Origin: Liriodendron chinense | Lineage: Eukaryota > Streptophyta > Magnoliopsida > Magnoliales > Magnoliaceae | Assembly: GCA_003013855.2 (NCBI GenBank) | Contig: PVNU02000773.1 | Location: 4,157,001 to 4,221,000, forward strand | Direction: 5' to 3' | DNA length: 64,000 bases | In this document: positions 44,974 through 55,957 of the stretch, piece after piece | Numbering within the stretch: the first letter of the stretch is position 1 | How the letters are laid out: each line of letters starts with the position of its first letter | Translations under genes and position numbers: made by a program | Notes under the pieces: model-generated | Database searches by the model: none | Told to the model about the DNA's origin: nothing | The model's input: the letters and a program-made list of their open reading frames with translations, nothing else

Positions 44974-45536
44974 CTACAGGTACCAAAAATCCGATCGTTT
45001 CCCGCCCTTTCCCCCTTTTTTCTGAGTATTTTGGGTATTTACGCAGTCCCCCTAATATCGGCACTTTTTTCGCCAAAAAGGAGTTGGTGGCTACAATTAT
45101 CTCGTGCTAAGGTAGGTAGGTACAACGATTTCTCTCCGACAACTGATTTTGTTGCGAAAAATCGACGATAATAGGAAGAGAAACGAAATACTGGAGTTTC
45201 GGTGTCGCAACTCTGGTGACACCGATAATATCGACATTTTGGCAACAATGTGAACACTGATCCTAACATGGTCTTACAAAACAGATGCACGTAGTGGATT
45301 TGTCACGGACATCCCTGCGGACCCCACACAGCCCCGGCTACAGAGATATCTATGTGCCCGGGGTCATAGGCAATCCGCTTCCAAAGTCTATGCCCCCACT
45401 TACGGAGAAGAATCTTGCTACACCTGTGAACTGCATGGGTTATGTATGCGTCAACTCCAACCTTTGGTGACTTCCGGATCTAGATGAGGCGCCACTTGGC
45501 TGGGACCCTCAAACCATCGATGTGGCCATGTGGGTG

Positions 45537-46016
45537 GGGGCGTGGACCCTGCGCAAGGAATCTGGGTGGGGCCCACCGTGAGGTTTGTGAGAAATCTATG
45601 CCGTCCAACTGTTTTGTGAGATCATTTAAGGCATTGTGACAAAAAATGAACGGGATCCAAAACCCAAGTGGGCGCAAAAGGTGTGTAGGGAAATTCTTAC
45701 CGTCGAAACCTCTATGGGGTCCACAGTGATGTCTAAATGCCATCCATACCGTTCATAATGTCATTCCTGCTGAGATGAACTGAAAAGACAAATATTATTC
45801 TGATTCAAAACTTCTATGGCCCCATGAATATTTCAACTGTGGAAGTTCAATCATCATGTTTTCAGCCCACTTAAGTCTTGGATCCCATTCAATTTTGGTC
45901 ACAACGCCTAAAATGATCTCACAAAACGGTTGGATGGCGTAGATTTCTCACAAACCTCACGGTGGGCCCCACCCAAATTCCTTGGGCAAGAGATGTTTCG
46001 CAGGCAATCTGCGTCC
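45537..46016. mobile_element. F2 MITE, copy 1 (left end deleted)
   Basis: Flanked by ATGTGGGTG (45528-45536 and 46017-46025). It lacks the first ~50 bp retained in copy 2. The locus at 59312-59320 has one ATGTGGGTG and no element. Confidence 0.85.
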
Positions 46017-46037
46017 ATGTGGGTGATACCTTAACTG

Positions 46038-46238
46038 TGGAGCCCACCTCAATATATGCGTGGTATATCTACGCCATGCATCCATCTTGCCAACTCATTT
46101 TATGGCATGAGCCCACAAATGAAGCAGATACGGATCTCAGTGAACCACACCACTGGAAATAATGGTGAATGACTATTAAAAGCATTTAGTGGGCTGCAAA
46201 AGTTTTGGATCAACCTAATATTTGTGTTTTCCTTTCAT

Positions 46239-46311
<73 letters not shown>

Positions 46312-46436
46312 AATTATCAACATGTTGGTCCACGTGAAATTTATATCTGGTTCATTTTTGGGCTATGCCATAAATGAGTTGAAAAAAAAAACAGATGGCC
46401 TGCGCAGATACACATCGCATATATCGAGCTGGGCCA
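46038..46436. mobile_element. F1-type element in the repeated segment, with (AT)34 tract
   Basis: Also present at 51394-51737 and 59338-60224, so it predates all copies. The (AT) tract at 46241-46308 is only 5 units long at 51595. Confidence 0.7.
46241..46308. repeat. (AT)34 microsatellite
   Basis: Pure AT dinucleotides in copy 1; (AT)5 in copy 2; absent in copy 3. Confidence 0.95.
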
Positions 46437-46455
46437 TGGTGAGGGTACCACTCAC

Positions 46456-46681
46456 GGGAGCGGATTAGGTACAACCCGAGCCTGTCCTTAACTCAGGACA
46501 CACCCTACGTGGCACCGACGTGTCACATTTGTATTGGTGCAGGGCACATTGTCAGAGGTGACCTGCCATGTCAGCAAACCTGACAGAGTCATGTCACGCC
46601 TCTTCTCCCCCAATGCCTCCTCGCCACGTACCCGCCTGTCCTGAGCTCGGGACAGGCTCGGGTTGTACCTAATCCGCTCCC
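46456..46681. mobile_element. F4: 226-bp Mutator-like MITE with perfect 32-bp inverted ends
   Basis: Both ends read GGGAGCGGATTAGGTACAAC (inverted) and go on into CCGAGCCTGTCC. Perfect 9-bp duplication ACCACTCAC (46447-46455, 46682-46690). Copy 2 has one ACCACTCAC (51747-51755) and no element. No coding capacity. Confidence 0.93.
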
Positions 46682-46690
46682 ACCACTCAC

Positions 46691-47236
46691 ATAGCTGGTT
46701 CTGGTCCCCACCAAGTCCCACCCCACCGGACGCAGCTTCGGTAGATGCCTCGTGGGTCACTCCGTGATGTATGTGCCTTGCATCCACGCTGTCCAACATG
46801 CGGTGTACGCTAGAAAGTTTGGGTGTTGTACGCACGCTTCTTAAAACAAGTGCTGTGGACAATTCCGTCCTATCTTGCTACCGTATACAGGGGTTTTCAT
46901 CGAAAAGTGGGTCCTTGGTTGGTTAATCTAGACTATTGCTGGGTTGTTTCCCATCGTAGATGGGCTATGATCTTACGGTGTGCTTCATTCCCGGTGGGAG
47001 TAACAGGGCAATGGTCTAGATTACATGACCATGTGGACCCCACTACCTTGAATTGATAATGCTCTATCAACCACCTGTTATACCATTCGTCATTTACTTC
47101 AACGAGTTTTGTCTGTTGCCCAAAGCTACCTCGCTGTTTCGTCGATGATGGTACTTTTCTCTGCCGAGGCTGTGGGCTTGCGGGTCATTTTGTAATGGTC
47201 CAGGCCATTGTATGCGATGAGATTTATCATGGTTGG
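46691..47236. other. Repeated segment without recognised gene
   Basis: Same as 51756-52301 with scattered changes. Short open frames are not conserved between copies. Confidence 0.5.
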
Positions 47237-47835
47237 TGTTGGGATAGGAGGGCCGGCAGCAGAAGCAAAGCCGAACACAAGCAAACAATTCAATCAAACA
47301 AGCCACATAATGCAATCACAATGCATGCAATCACCCACACATAGACAATCGAATTTTTACGTGAAAAAACCCCTCACGGGTAAAAAACCACGGCACAAAG
47401 CGATAACAATCCACTATAATATCAGAAGTTACAAGAGATGAAACCCAAAGACCCAAAACCCAAGCCCACAAGAGAAATCCCAAGCTTACCCAAGAAGAAA
47501 CCCTCTTCTCCAAGCTCTTTCTCTCACCTAGAAGCTCCCCCAATCCCCTTTGCAACCTTGGTAACCTCTAAACTCGTAATCCCCCTTAAAAAGGAAGAAA
47601 AACTGGATTTAGAAACCTCTTGCGCGCAAACCGCGCAAGAAACTGCGTTGTACTAGGACACTGCCGGCCGGTCGTCCGGCCGATCGAACACCCCTACCGG
47701 CCGGTCGGATAGGCTAAAAAACATTACAGCAAGCCTACTGTCTCACTTGGCTGTGTGGTCGGCCGGTCGACCACTCCCACCGACCGGCCGATGGTCTCTG
47801 CGCAAATTATGATTTGAGGCGTCCGTTTCCTAACA
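47237..47835 (-). mobile_element. Solo Copia LTR (599 bp), insertion verified by an empty paralogous site
   Basis: Begins TGTTGGGATAGG and ends CCTAACA. Flanked by GTTGG on both sides (47232-47236, 47836-47840). At 52297 the duplicate reads CATGGTTGGGAGATT without it. Shares CCCCTCACGGGTAAAA and the GGCCGGTCG-type palindromes with the LTRs at 6713 and 8803. The orientation is inferred from that similarity. Confidence 0.92.
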
Positions 47836-47840
47836 GTTGG

Positions 47841-48344
47841 GAGATTAAAGAAGAATTCTCGTGTTAGAATTTTCAACTCTCTTGTTAGTCAATTCATTTT
47901 CTTTTGATATAGATTGGTTATTTTTACCATTATTTTGTGGGACATTGGCAGGATCTTTCAATGTTGAAGTACTTCTCGGATTTTATACATGATCAGAAGT
48001 TTACCTACTATGGTTCAAACAAAAGAGGTATTTTATGTAACAAATCTTTCTTTTCCTTGACTTTTAAGGTCATCATCCTCGTCATCACCATCATTATTAT
48101 TTTTATATAAAGCATGGAGATTCCATTGAACTGAGAAGAAGATAAGCCTGGCTCAAGGGGGACATCTGCCAAACCGTCCAAGAAGCATACAGGCTATGTG
48201 GGTGAGGAAAAATAGCCCAGACCCTAGACCCCCTATATAAGAACTCAAAATGAGCTAAAGGTTGCTGCATAATCCCTACATGCATGCTTATGTTCTTCGC
48301 TTTCTTGAGTGAAAATTTACAACGCCAACTTATCTACAAAGAAT
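47841..48344. other. Repeated segment without recognised gene
   Basis: Matches 52302-52798. No ORF with family features. Confidence 0.45.
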
Positions 48345-49745
48345 TGGGATTTGACCAAAATAACCTTGTAATGTTGGCAAATACATAAAAAGCCAACCTT
48401 TTAAAAATATTCCTTGATTGGCCCGTTGATCACGTTTTAGAAGTGGATGAAAAAGCCCCTGCTTTAGAACCTAGTGCCGTATAGACTTTTGAATGCGGGA
48501 GAAGTTTTGTAGCTTCAATCCTGAGGCATGTTTGACCACTTAGAAATTGGGCTCACTAGTAGGTAGATCCAATCTGTTTATCCTTTTTGTGACCCACTAT
48601 TTTTTTAGAAAGGCGGTAACTTTATACTGATACGAGCTCTTTATGGCCCATAAGACCCAACAGTTGATAACAATGGTCCTTCATTGCTAACTGTTTTCAT
48701 GTGGTATGGTCCACATGATCAGTAGATGTGTGGGTCATTCTTTAGAGGATGGCATTTTATCAAATTTCAACTTCAATGGGGTGGATTGGATTCGAGATGT
48801 ACCCCATGGTGGGAATAGAGACGTAGTACGAAGACCCTTTAGGGAGGGTAGGAGGCCATTTGAGGACCCATTGTTGTTTTCCTAGGACTTTTCTTCTTTC
48901 TTTTCAAAAATGTCTTTTAAGGACCCACCACCACCGCTTCCGACTACATTTTTTGACATATAGTTATTACTATCAACTTCTCCGGTGCATGGGCACTACC
49001 AACAACTCTAGGACCCTAAAAATGGGTAATATTGTTTTTGCTCCGACAACCACATTTCTTAGAAATGGAAGCCACTGATACATGAACGACATTTTGAACA
49101 AATTTTTTAGTTTATTTTTTTTAGAATAGTATTTTCTTAAAGATGGAAACCACTTTTGATTGTAGATAGAGAGAAATGGTCATGGTTGTTGTGGGGAGAA
49201 GTGATTTTTGGAAGGGATTTGAGGTAGAGAGGGATAGTTGTGGTTGTCATGTGAAAGGCAATGAAGGAAATAGAATCTGAATTTTATAATGTATTTCATT
49301 GGTTGAAGTGGTTGTTATGTGTTAAGGGTCTACGTTGTCATGGTTGTAATGTAATGGTCTGGGTTATCATGTATTAAGGGTTTGGGTCTATGTTGTCATA
49401 TGTTAAAGGTCTAGGTTGTCAAGTGTTAAGATTCTGGGTTATGGTTTTCATGTGTTAAGGGTTTGGGTCGTGATTGTCATGTGTTAAGATTCTAGGTTGG
49501 CTTGTGTTAAGGGTTGAGGGTGTCATGTGTTAAGGGTCTAGGTCGTGGTTGTCATGTGTTAAGGGTCATGGTTGTCATGTGTTAAGCGTCTCGATTGTGG
49601 TTGTCATGTGTTAAGGGTTGAGGTTAACACGTGACAATCTCGACCATCGACCCTTAATACATAATAACCACTTCAACCAAGGTAATACATTACAAAATCT
49701 AAATTCTATCTCCTTTACTGTCTTCCACATGATAACTACAACCAC
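48345..49745. mobile_element. Fold-back element, copy 1 (right arm truncated by the duplication)
   Basis: Left arm about 48345-49312, central minisatellite 49313-49620, and only about 125 bp of the right arm (AACACGTGACAATCTCGACC...). The full form is at 52799-54775. Confidence 0.75.
49313..49620. repeat. Minisatellite of GTTGTCATGTGTTAAGGGT units
   Basis: About 15 imperfect units of 18-35 bp sharing CATGTGTTAAGGGT with variable TCTAGG/TTTGGG/TTGAGG linkers. Repeated at 53770-54115. Confidence 0.9.
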
Positions 49746-49772
49746 AAAATCTCAATTCTATCTCCTTCACTG

Positions 49773-50174
49773 CCGTCCGCCTCTCTTTGATTAGCTTACT
49801 TCTGCATAAGTAGATGGACGTTGCTGCTTTTGTTAGAATGGACCTCTCGTCAAGTGGGCCACAAATGTATTCTGAATCTAGACCGCTGGACTTTAACTCT
49901 AACCAACCGCTTTTCTCGTGCAAGTGTAATCTGGCTGATCACAGCGGACACTGCTACCTAATTGTCTTGATCTCTAGCAAGCGTACAATCCAACGATAGG
50001 AATGAGGCTTCGGATGCTCTTACGGGTCTACAAAAGACCATCCTTTTGAGGTTGGGTCAAGCCTTTGTAGTCAAAATGAAGCTGGGACCTCATTTCGATG
50101 CATTAAAATAGGTAAGGCCTTTGAATGGACCGACATCCTCTGCAGCCCCAGTTTTACGCAGTGCGTACACAGAA
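49773..50174 (-). promoter_or_regulatory. Orphan copy of the gene B upstream region
   Basis: Matches 41738-42156 (TCTCTTTGATTAGCTTACTT, GTCAAGTGGGCCACAAATG). To its left, where gene B would start, lies the truncated fold-back element. Any promoter activity would have no LecRLK to drive (inference). Confidence 0.6.
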
Positions 50175-50183
50175 AAGTCTTAT

Positions 50184-50687
50184 GGGAGTGGATTGCCTTT
50201 GACCCCGGGGCATAGAGATATCTCTGTAGCCGGGGCTGTGTGGAGTCTGTCCGTGACAAATCCACTACGATGCATCTGTGTTTAAAGACAAAAATAGTAC
50301 AGGAATAAAAAAATCAGGTAGATTAAAAAATTAGGTGGGCCACACCAACAAAACAGTTGGAACACCAACGTCCATCATTGAAACCTTCATGACCATGATA
50401 TTTATATGCCATCTGAACCGTTCAAAGAATTATTATCACTCAGATAAACTGTAAGAAAAAATATTATCCTGATGCAAAACTTTTATCACCGTTAACTGTT
50501 CAATACCCATTGTTTCGTGTGGTATGGCCCACATGAGTTTTGGATATGCATTATTTTTATAATACTATCCTAACATGGTCTTACAAAATAGATGCACGTA
50601 GTAAATTTGTCACAGACATCCCTGTGGACCCACACAGCCCCGGCTACAGAGATATCTATGTCCCGGGGTCACAGGCAATCCGCTCCC
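50184..50687. mobile_element. F3 MITE, copy 2, complete (504 bp)
   Basis: GGGAGTGGATTGCC to GGCAATCCGCTCCC with about 90-bp inverted arms (CTGTCCGTGACAAATCCACTA against TAAATTTGTCACAGACATC). Right flank AAAGTCTAT (50688-50696); left flank AAAGTCTTAT has one extra T. Confidence 0.88.
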
Positions 50688-50841
50688 AAAGTCTATGCCC
50701 CCACTGACGGAGAAGAATCTTGCTACACCTGTGAACTGCATGGGTTATGTATGCATCAACTCCAACCTTTGGTGACTTCCGGATCTAGAGGAGGCGCCAC
50801 TTGGCTGAGACCCTCAAACCATCGATGTGGCCATGTGGGTG

Positions 50842-51372
50842 GGGGCTCGGATTGCCTGCGAAAGCCTTTCGCAGGCATCTCCCTGCGCAAGGAATTTGGG
50901 TGGGGCCCACCGTGAGGTTTGTGAGAAATCTATGCCGTTCAACTGTTTTGTGAGATCATTTAAGGCATTGTGACAAAAAATGAACGGGATCCAAAACTCA
51001 AGTGGGCCGCACTAAAGCAAAAGGTGTGTAGGGCAATTCTTACCGTAGAAACCTCTATGGCGTCCACAATGATGTTTAAATGCCATCCATACCATTCATA
51101 ATGTCATTCCTACTGAGATGAATTGAAAAGACAAATACTACCCTGATTCAAAACTTCTGTAGCCCCACGAATATTTCAATTGTGGAAGTTCAATCGTCAT
51201 GTTTTCAGCCCACTTAAGTCTTGGATCCCGTTCAATTTTGATCGCAACGCCTAAAATGATCTCACAAAATGGTTGGATGGCGTAGATTTCTCACAAAGCT
51301 AACGGTGGGCCCACCCAGATTCCTTGCACAAGAGATGCATGCGAAAAAGGCTCTCGCAAGCAATCCGCGTCC
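50842..51372. mobile_element. F2 MITE, copy 2, complete (531 bp)
   Basis: GGGGCTCGGATTGCCTGCGA to GCAAGCAATCCGCGTCC. 9-bp duplication ATGTGGGTG at 50833-50841 and 51373-51381. This copy defines the F2 ends. Confidence 0.9.
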
Positions 51373-51393
51373 ATGTGGGTGGTACCTTACTGT

Positions 51394-51737
51394 GGAGCCC
51401 ACCTCCATCTATGCGTGGTACATCTACGCCATGCATCATCTTGCCGACTCATTTTATGGCATGAACCCACAAATGAAGCAGATACGAATCTAAGTGAACC
51501 ACACCACTAGAAACAATGGTGAATGACTGTTAAAAACATTTAGTGGGCTGCAAAAATTTTGGATCAACCTAATATTTGTGTTTTCCTTTCACCCATATAT
51601 ATATGTGAATTATCAACATGTTGGTCCACGAGAAATTTATATCTGGTTCCTTTTTGGGCTATGCCATAAATGAGTTAAAAAAAAAAAAAAACAGATGGAC
51701 TGCGCAGATACATATCGCACATATCGAGCTGGGCCAC
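51394..51737. mobile_element. F1-type element, copy 2
   Basis: Duplicate of 46038-46436 with a short AT tract. The stretch 51738-52798 after it is the copy 2 spacer, with no gene. Confidence 0.65.
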
Positions 51738-52798
51738 GGTTAGGGTACCACTCACATAGCTGGTTCTGGTCCCAACCAAGTCACGCCCCACCGGACGCAG
51801 CTTCGGTAGATCCCCCGTGGGGCACTCCGTGATGTATGTGCCTTACATCCACGCTGTCCAAGATGCGGTGTACGCCAGAAAGCTTGGGTGTTGTACGCAC
51901 GCTTCTTAAAACAAGTGCTGTGGACAACTCCGGTCTATCTTGCTAACGTATACATGGGTTTTCATTGAAAAGTGGGTCCTTGTTTGGTTAATCCAGACTA
52001 TTGCTGTGTTGTTTCCCACCGTAGATGGGTTATGATCTTACGGTGTGCTTCATTCCTGGTGGGAGTAACAGGGCAATGGTCTAGATTATGTGACCATGTG
52101 GACCCCACTACCTTGAATAGATAATGCTCTATCAACCACCTGTTATATCATTCGTCATTAACTTCAACGAGTTTTGTCTGTTGCTCGAAGCTACCTCGCT
52201 GTTTCCTCGATAACGGTACTTTTCTCCGCTGAGGCTGCGGCCTTGCGGGTCATTTTGTAATGGTCCAGGCCGTTGTATGCGATGAGATTTATCATGGTTG
52301 GGAGATTAAAGAAGAATTCTCGTGTTGGAATTTTCAACTCTCTTGTTATTCAATTCATTTTCTTTCGATATAGAATGGTTATTTTAACCGTTGTTTTGTG
52401 GGACATTGGCAGGATTTTTCAATCTTGAAGTACTTCTCGGATTTTATACATGATCAGAAGTTTACCTACTATGGTACAGACAAAAGAGGTATTTTATGTA
52501 ACAAATCTTCCTTTTCCTTAACTTTTAAGGTCATCATCCTTGTCATCACCATCATTATTATTTTTATATAAAGCATGGAGATTCCATTGAACTGAGAAGA
52601 AGATAAGCCTGGCTCAAGGGGGACATCTGCCAAACCGTCCAAGAAGCATACAGGCTATGTGGGTGAGGAAAAATAGCCCAGACCCTAGACCCCCGGTATA
52701 AGAACTTAAAATGAGCCAAAGGTTGCTGCATAATCCATACATGCATGCCTATGTTCTTCGCTTTCTTGAGTGGAAATTTACAACGTCAACTTATACAC

Positions 52799-54775
52799 GA
52801 AGAATTGGGATTTGACCAAAATGGCCTCGTAATGTTGGCAAATACATAAAAAAGCCAACCTTTTAAAAATATCCCTTAATTGGCCCTTTGACCACGTTTT
52901 GGAAGTGGATGAAAAAGCCCCTGCTTTAGAACCTAGTGCCACACAGACTTTTGTATGCAAGAGAAGTTTTGTATCTTCAATCTTGAGGCATGTTTTGACC
53001 ACTTAGAAATTGGGCTCACTAGTAGGTAGATCCAATCTGTTTATCCTCTTTGTGACTCACTATTTCTTAAGAAAGGCGGTAACTTTATATTGATACGAGC
53101 TCTTTATGGCCCATAAGACCCAACAGTTGATAACAATGGTCCTTCATTGCTAACTATTTTCATGTGGTATAGTCCACATGATCGGTAGATGTGTGGGTCA
53201 TTCTTTAAAGCATGGCATTTCATCAAATTTTGATTTCAATGGGGTAGATTGGATTCGAGATGTACCCCACGGTGGGAATAGAGACGTAGTATGAAGACCC
53301 TTTAGGGAGGGTAGGAGGCCATTTGAGGACCCATTGTTGTTTTCTTAGGACTTTTCTTCTTCCTTTTCAAAAATGTCTTTTAGGGACCCATCACCACCCC
53401 TTCCGACTGCATTTTTCGGCATATAGTTACTATCATCAACTTCTCCAGTGCATGGGCACTGCCAACAACTCTACGACCCTAAAAATGAGTAATATTGTTT
53501 TTGCTCCGACAACTACATTTCTTAGAAATGGAAGCCATTGATACGTGAAAGACATTTTGAACAAATTTTTTAGTTTATTTTTTTTAGAATAGTATTTTCT
53601 TAGAGATGGAAACCACTTTTGATTGTAGATAGAGAGGAATGGTTATGGTTGTTGTGGGGAGAAGTGATTTTTGGAAGGGATTTGACGTAGAGAGGGATAG
53701 TTGTGGTTGTCATGTGAAAGGCAATAAAGGAGATAGAATTTGAATTTTATAATGTATTTCATTTGTTGAAGTGGTTGTCATATGTTAAGGGTTTGGGCTG
53801 TCATGTGTTAATTAAGGGTCTACGTTGTCATGGTTGTCATGTGTTAATGGTCTGGGTTATCATGTGTTAAGGGTTTAAGTCTATGTTGTCATATGTTACA
53901 GGTCTAGGTTGTCAAGTGTTAAGGGTCTGGGTTATGGTTTTCATGTGTTAAGGGTTTGGGTCGTGAATGTCATGTGTTAAGATTCTAGGTTGGCTTGTGT
54001 TAAGGGTTGAGGTTGTCATGTGTTAAGGGTCTAGGTCGTGGTTGTCATATGTTAAGGGTCGTGGTTGTCATGTGTTAAGCGTCTCGATTGTGGTTGTCAT
54101 GTGTTAAGGGTTGAGGTTAACACATGACAACCTCGACCATCGACCCTTAACACATGATAACCAGTTCAACCAAAGTAATACATTACAAAATCTAAATTCT
54201 ATCTCCTTCACTGTCTTCCACATGATAACTATAACCATCCTTCTCTACCTTAAATCCCTTCGGAACAATCACTTCTCTCCACGATAACAACCACAGCCTT
54301 CCCTCTCTATTTACAACCAAAAGCGGCTTCCATCTCTAAGAAAATGTCATTCTACAAAAATAAATGAATAAATAATCCATTCAAAATGTCTTTCATGTAT
54401 CAGTGGCTTCCATCTCTAATAAATGTGGTCGTCGGAGAAAAATAACATTCATTTTTAAGGTTGTAGAAGTTAGCGGTGCTCATACGTTGGAAAAGTTAAT
54501 GGTGGTGATCGTACGGCAGAAAAAGTGATCGAAGGGGGTGGTGGGTCCTTGGAAGACATATTTGAAAAGGAAGAGGAAGTCCTAGGAAAACAACAAAGGA
54601 AGAAGAAGAAGAAGCTCCGTACCACGGGTACTAGGTTCCAAAGCAGGGGCATTTTCGTTCACTATAATTCTTTAAAAAGTAGGTAGAGGGCCAACTAAGG
54701 AATATATTTGAAAGGTTGACTTTTTTTATTACTTTAGCAATACCATGAGGCTAATTTGGTCAAAATTCCCAAAGA
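52799..54775. mobile_element. Large fold-back element with ~0.7-1 kb arms and central minisatellite
   Basis: The left arm (52799-53769) and right arm (about 54116-54775) are inverted copies. Examples are AAGCCCCTGCTTTAGAACCTAG against CTAGGTTCCAAAGCAGGGGC, and GGAAGCCATTGATACGTGAAAG against CTTTCATGTATCAGTGGCTTCC. The left arm carries about 370 bp not in the right arm (about 52945-53320, F1-like). No protein encoded. Confidence 0.85.
53770..54115. repeat. Central minisatellite of the fold-back element, copy 2
   Basis: Same CATGTGTTAAGGGT-type units as 49313-49620, slightly more of them. Confidence 0.9.
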
Positions 54776-54953
54776 GTTTCCCTTTCACATTTCTCAAAAA
54801 GTCCGCCAATAATGAAAAAGTCTAATTTGAACAACTATAGCTCCCAAATCTACAAGACAATCCCTAACTTAATTATTTTGTCTATACATCTGATCATGAA
54901 CCTCCACATTAATTTGATTAATTCTTTGCTTGATTAGTCTTCAGAAGTACCCC
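54776..54953. other. Spacer, nothing recognised
   Basis: AT-rich sequence between the fold-back element and the LTR insertion. Confidence 0.4.
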
Positions 54954-55177
54954 ACGTATGTAACGACCCCAAAATTTCGGTAGAAAAATTTTCTTTTAGA
55001 AACAATAATAGGTTTAAGTAAATAAATTTTAAGATAATAAATAAAAGAGAAGCATGAACTAGATGGTTAAAGCTTTTTAGATGTAAGGGGAAGACCAGGT
55101 TTCAAGGTCTTCTATAAGCAGAATTATAATTTTTATTATTATTTTTTACAATAAATTTTAAATTTCAAAATCAAAAT

Positions 55178-55339
55178 AAGATAAGGCTTATCTCATCTTA
55201 TCAAGAGAGTTTCTCTCTATAAATAGAGAGATGAGTAGAGAAGAATAAGCATTTATCTAAGATAAGGCTTCTCTTATCTTATTAAGAGAGTTTTTCTCTA
55301 TAAATAGAGATATGAGTAGAGAAAAATAAGCATTCGTCG
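55178..55339 (+). repeat. Tandem 81-bp repeat containing the putative LTR promoter
   Basis: AAGATAAGGCTT...AAGAGAGTTTCTCTCTATAAATAGAGA starts at 55178 and again at 55259. Confidence 0.9.
55218..55306 (+). promoter_or_regulatory. Twin TATA boxes in the solo LTR (55218-55225 and 55299-55306)
   Basis: Two exact TATAAATA boxes, 81 bp apart, each set in CTCTATAAATAGAGA. This is good agreement with a plant pol II TATA box. Confidence 0.65.
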
Positions 55340-55358
55340 AGAATTTTAAGAAAGAAAA

Positions 55359-55382
55359 TGAGAGAATGAGAGAGAGAGAGAG

Positions 55383-55422
<40 letters not shown>

Positions 55423-55424
55423 GA
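55359..55424. repeat. GA-rich microsatellite
   Basis: Nearly pure AG dinucleotides about 60 bp downstream of the second TATA box, so it would lie in the LTR transcript leader. Confidence 0.9.
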
Positions 55425-55941
55425 GTTCTTGCTGTGGGCCTCGATCTAGTAAGTCCCTTTCCCTATTTATTATTTTTTTTTTGTAATCTTAACATAACTC
55501 TACCTAATCTAGCCAATGAACGGAACTGATCGATCGATCATCCATCCATTGTATAGATTTAAGGACCATTGTAGATCTAGATCATTGATGGGGACCAATT
55601 AGGTAAGCCGGAATCGATCTGAATGAGTCATAATGACCATAAGGCCAAAATATACATGGGCCACGAAATTCAAATCGATTGGACCTACAGATGGGCCACA
55701 TCGATTAGATAAATGATAGCCTTTAAAAAAAATTTTGTTATTGTTTTATTTAATTATTAAATTAATTGTGATAAATTTATATTATTCCAAAAATCTTATT
55801 GGGCCCACAAGAGGTGACCGACCCAATGGTCGGACCAGATCTCTAATAGACCCCAGATGTAAGGCTAAATAATAATAATAATAATAATAAAGAAAAGAAA
55901 ATCTCTTGCTGGACCTTCAACGTTGGAAGTGAAACGTTTAC

Positions 55942-55957
55942 GGGGGGGGGGGGGGGG
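55942..55957. repeat. G16 homopolymer
   Basis: Sixteen consecutive G. The length is uncertain in most sequencing chemistries. Confidence 0.8.

Larger units (their letters stand above)
42510..45259. mobile_element. hAT-like non-autonomous transposon, 2750 bp, 8-bp target duplication
   Basis: Ends CAGTGTTCGCATTGT and ACAATGTGAACACTG (inverted, one mismatch). Flanked by perfect ATCCTAAC on both sides (42502-42509, 45260-45267). Copy 2 has a single ATCCTAAC at 50567-50574. Subterminal TATCGTCGATAATATCG-type motifs occur near both ends. No transposase frame; the interior is filled with F1 copies and unrelated sequence. Confidence 0.88.
42166..45382. mobile_element. F3 MITE, copy 1, split by a hAT-like insertion
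   Basis: Ends GGGAGTGGATTGCCTGTGAC and its inverse GTCATAGGCAATCCGCTTCC, with long inverted arms (TAGAGATATCTCTGCAGCCGG). Flanked by AAAGCCTAT (42157-42165) and AAAGTCTAT (45383-45391), a 9-bp duplication. Its own length is 459 bp once the insertion is discounted. The related locus at 59185 lacks it. Confidence 0.85.
41738..49772. repeat. Second tandem duplication, copy 1 (with insertions)
   Basis: Aligns with 49773-54213 after removing a hAT-like element, a 226-bp MITE and a solo LTR. The left breakpoint is at an ACTG shared by the gene B 5' UTR (41734-41737), the junction (49769-49772) and the right end (54210-54213). The exact junction may lie up to about 25 bp to the left, because the local sequence is repetitive. 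Confidence 0.85.
49773..54213. repeat. Second tandem duplication, copy 2 (empty sites)
   Basis: Direct copy of 41738-49772 lacking the later insertions. It therefore preserves the pre-insertion state at 50567-50574, 51747-51755 and about 52297-52301. Confidence 0.85.

Noticed and set aside
44571..45290. Several overlapping 80-130 codon frames in the hAT-like element
   Set aside because: On both strands over the same DNA, with no transposase motifs (no BED zinc finger or hAT dimerisation region). Best read as chance.
49313..49620. TTAAGGGT repeats resembling a plant telomere (TTTAGGG)
   Set aside because: The repeating unit is 18-35 bp with mixed linkers, not a 7-bp array, and it sits at the centre of a palindromic element.
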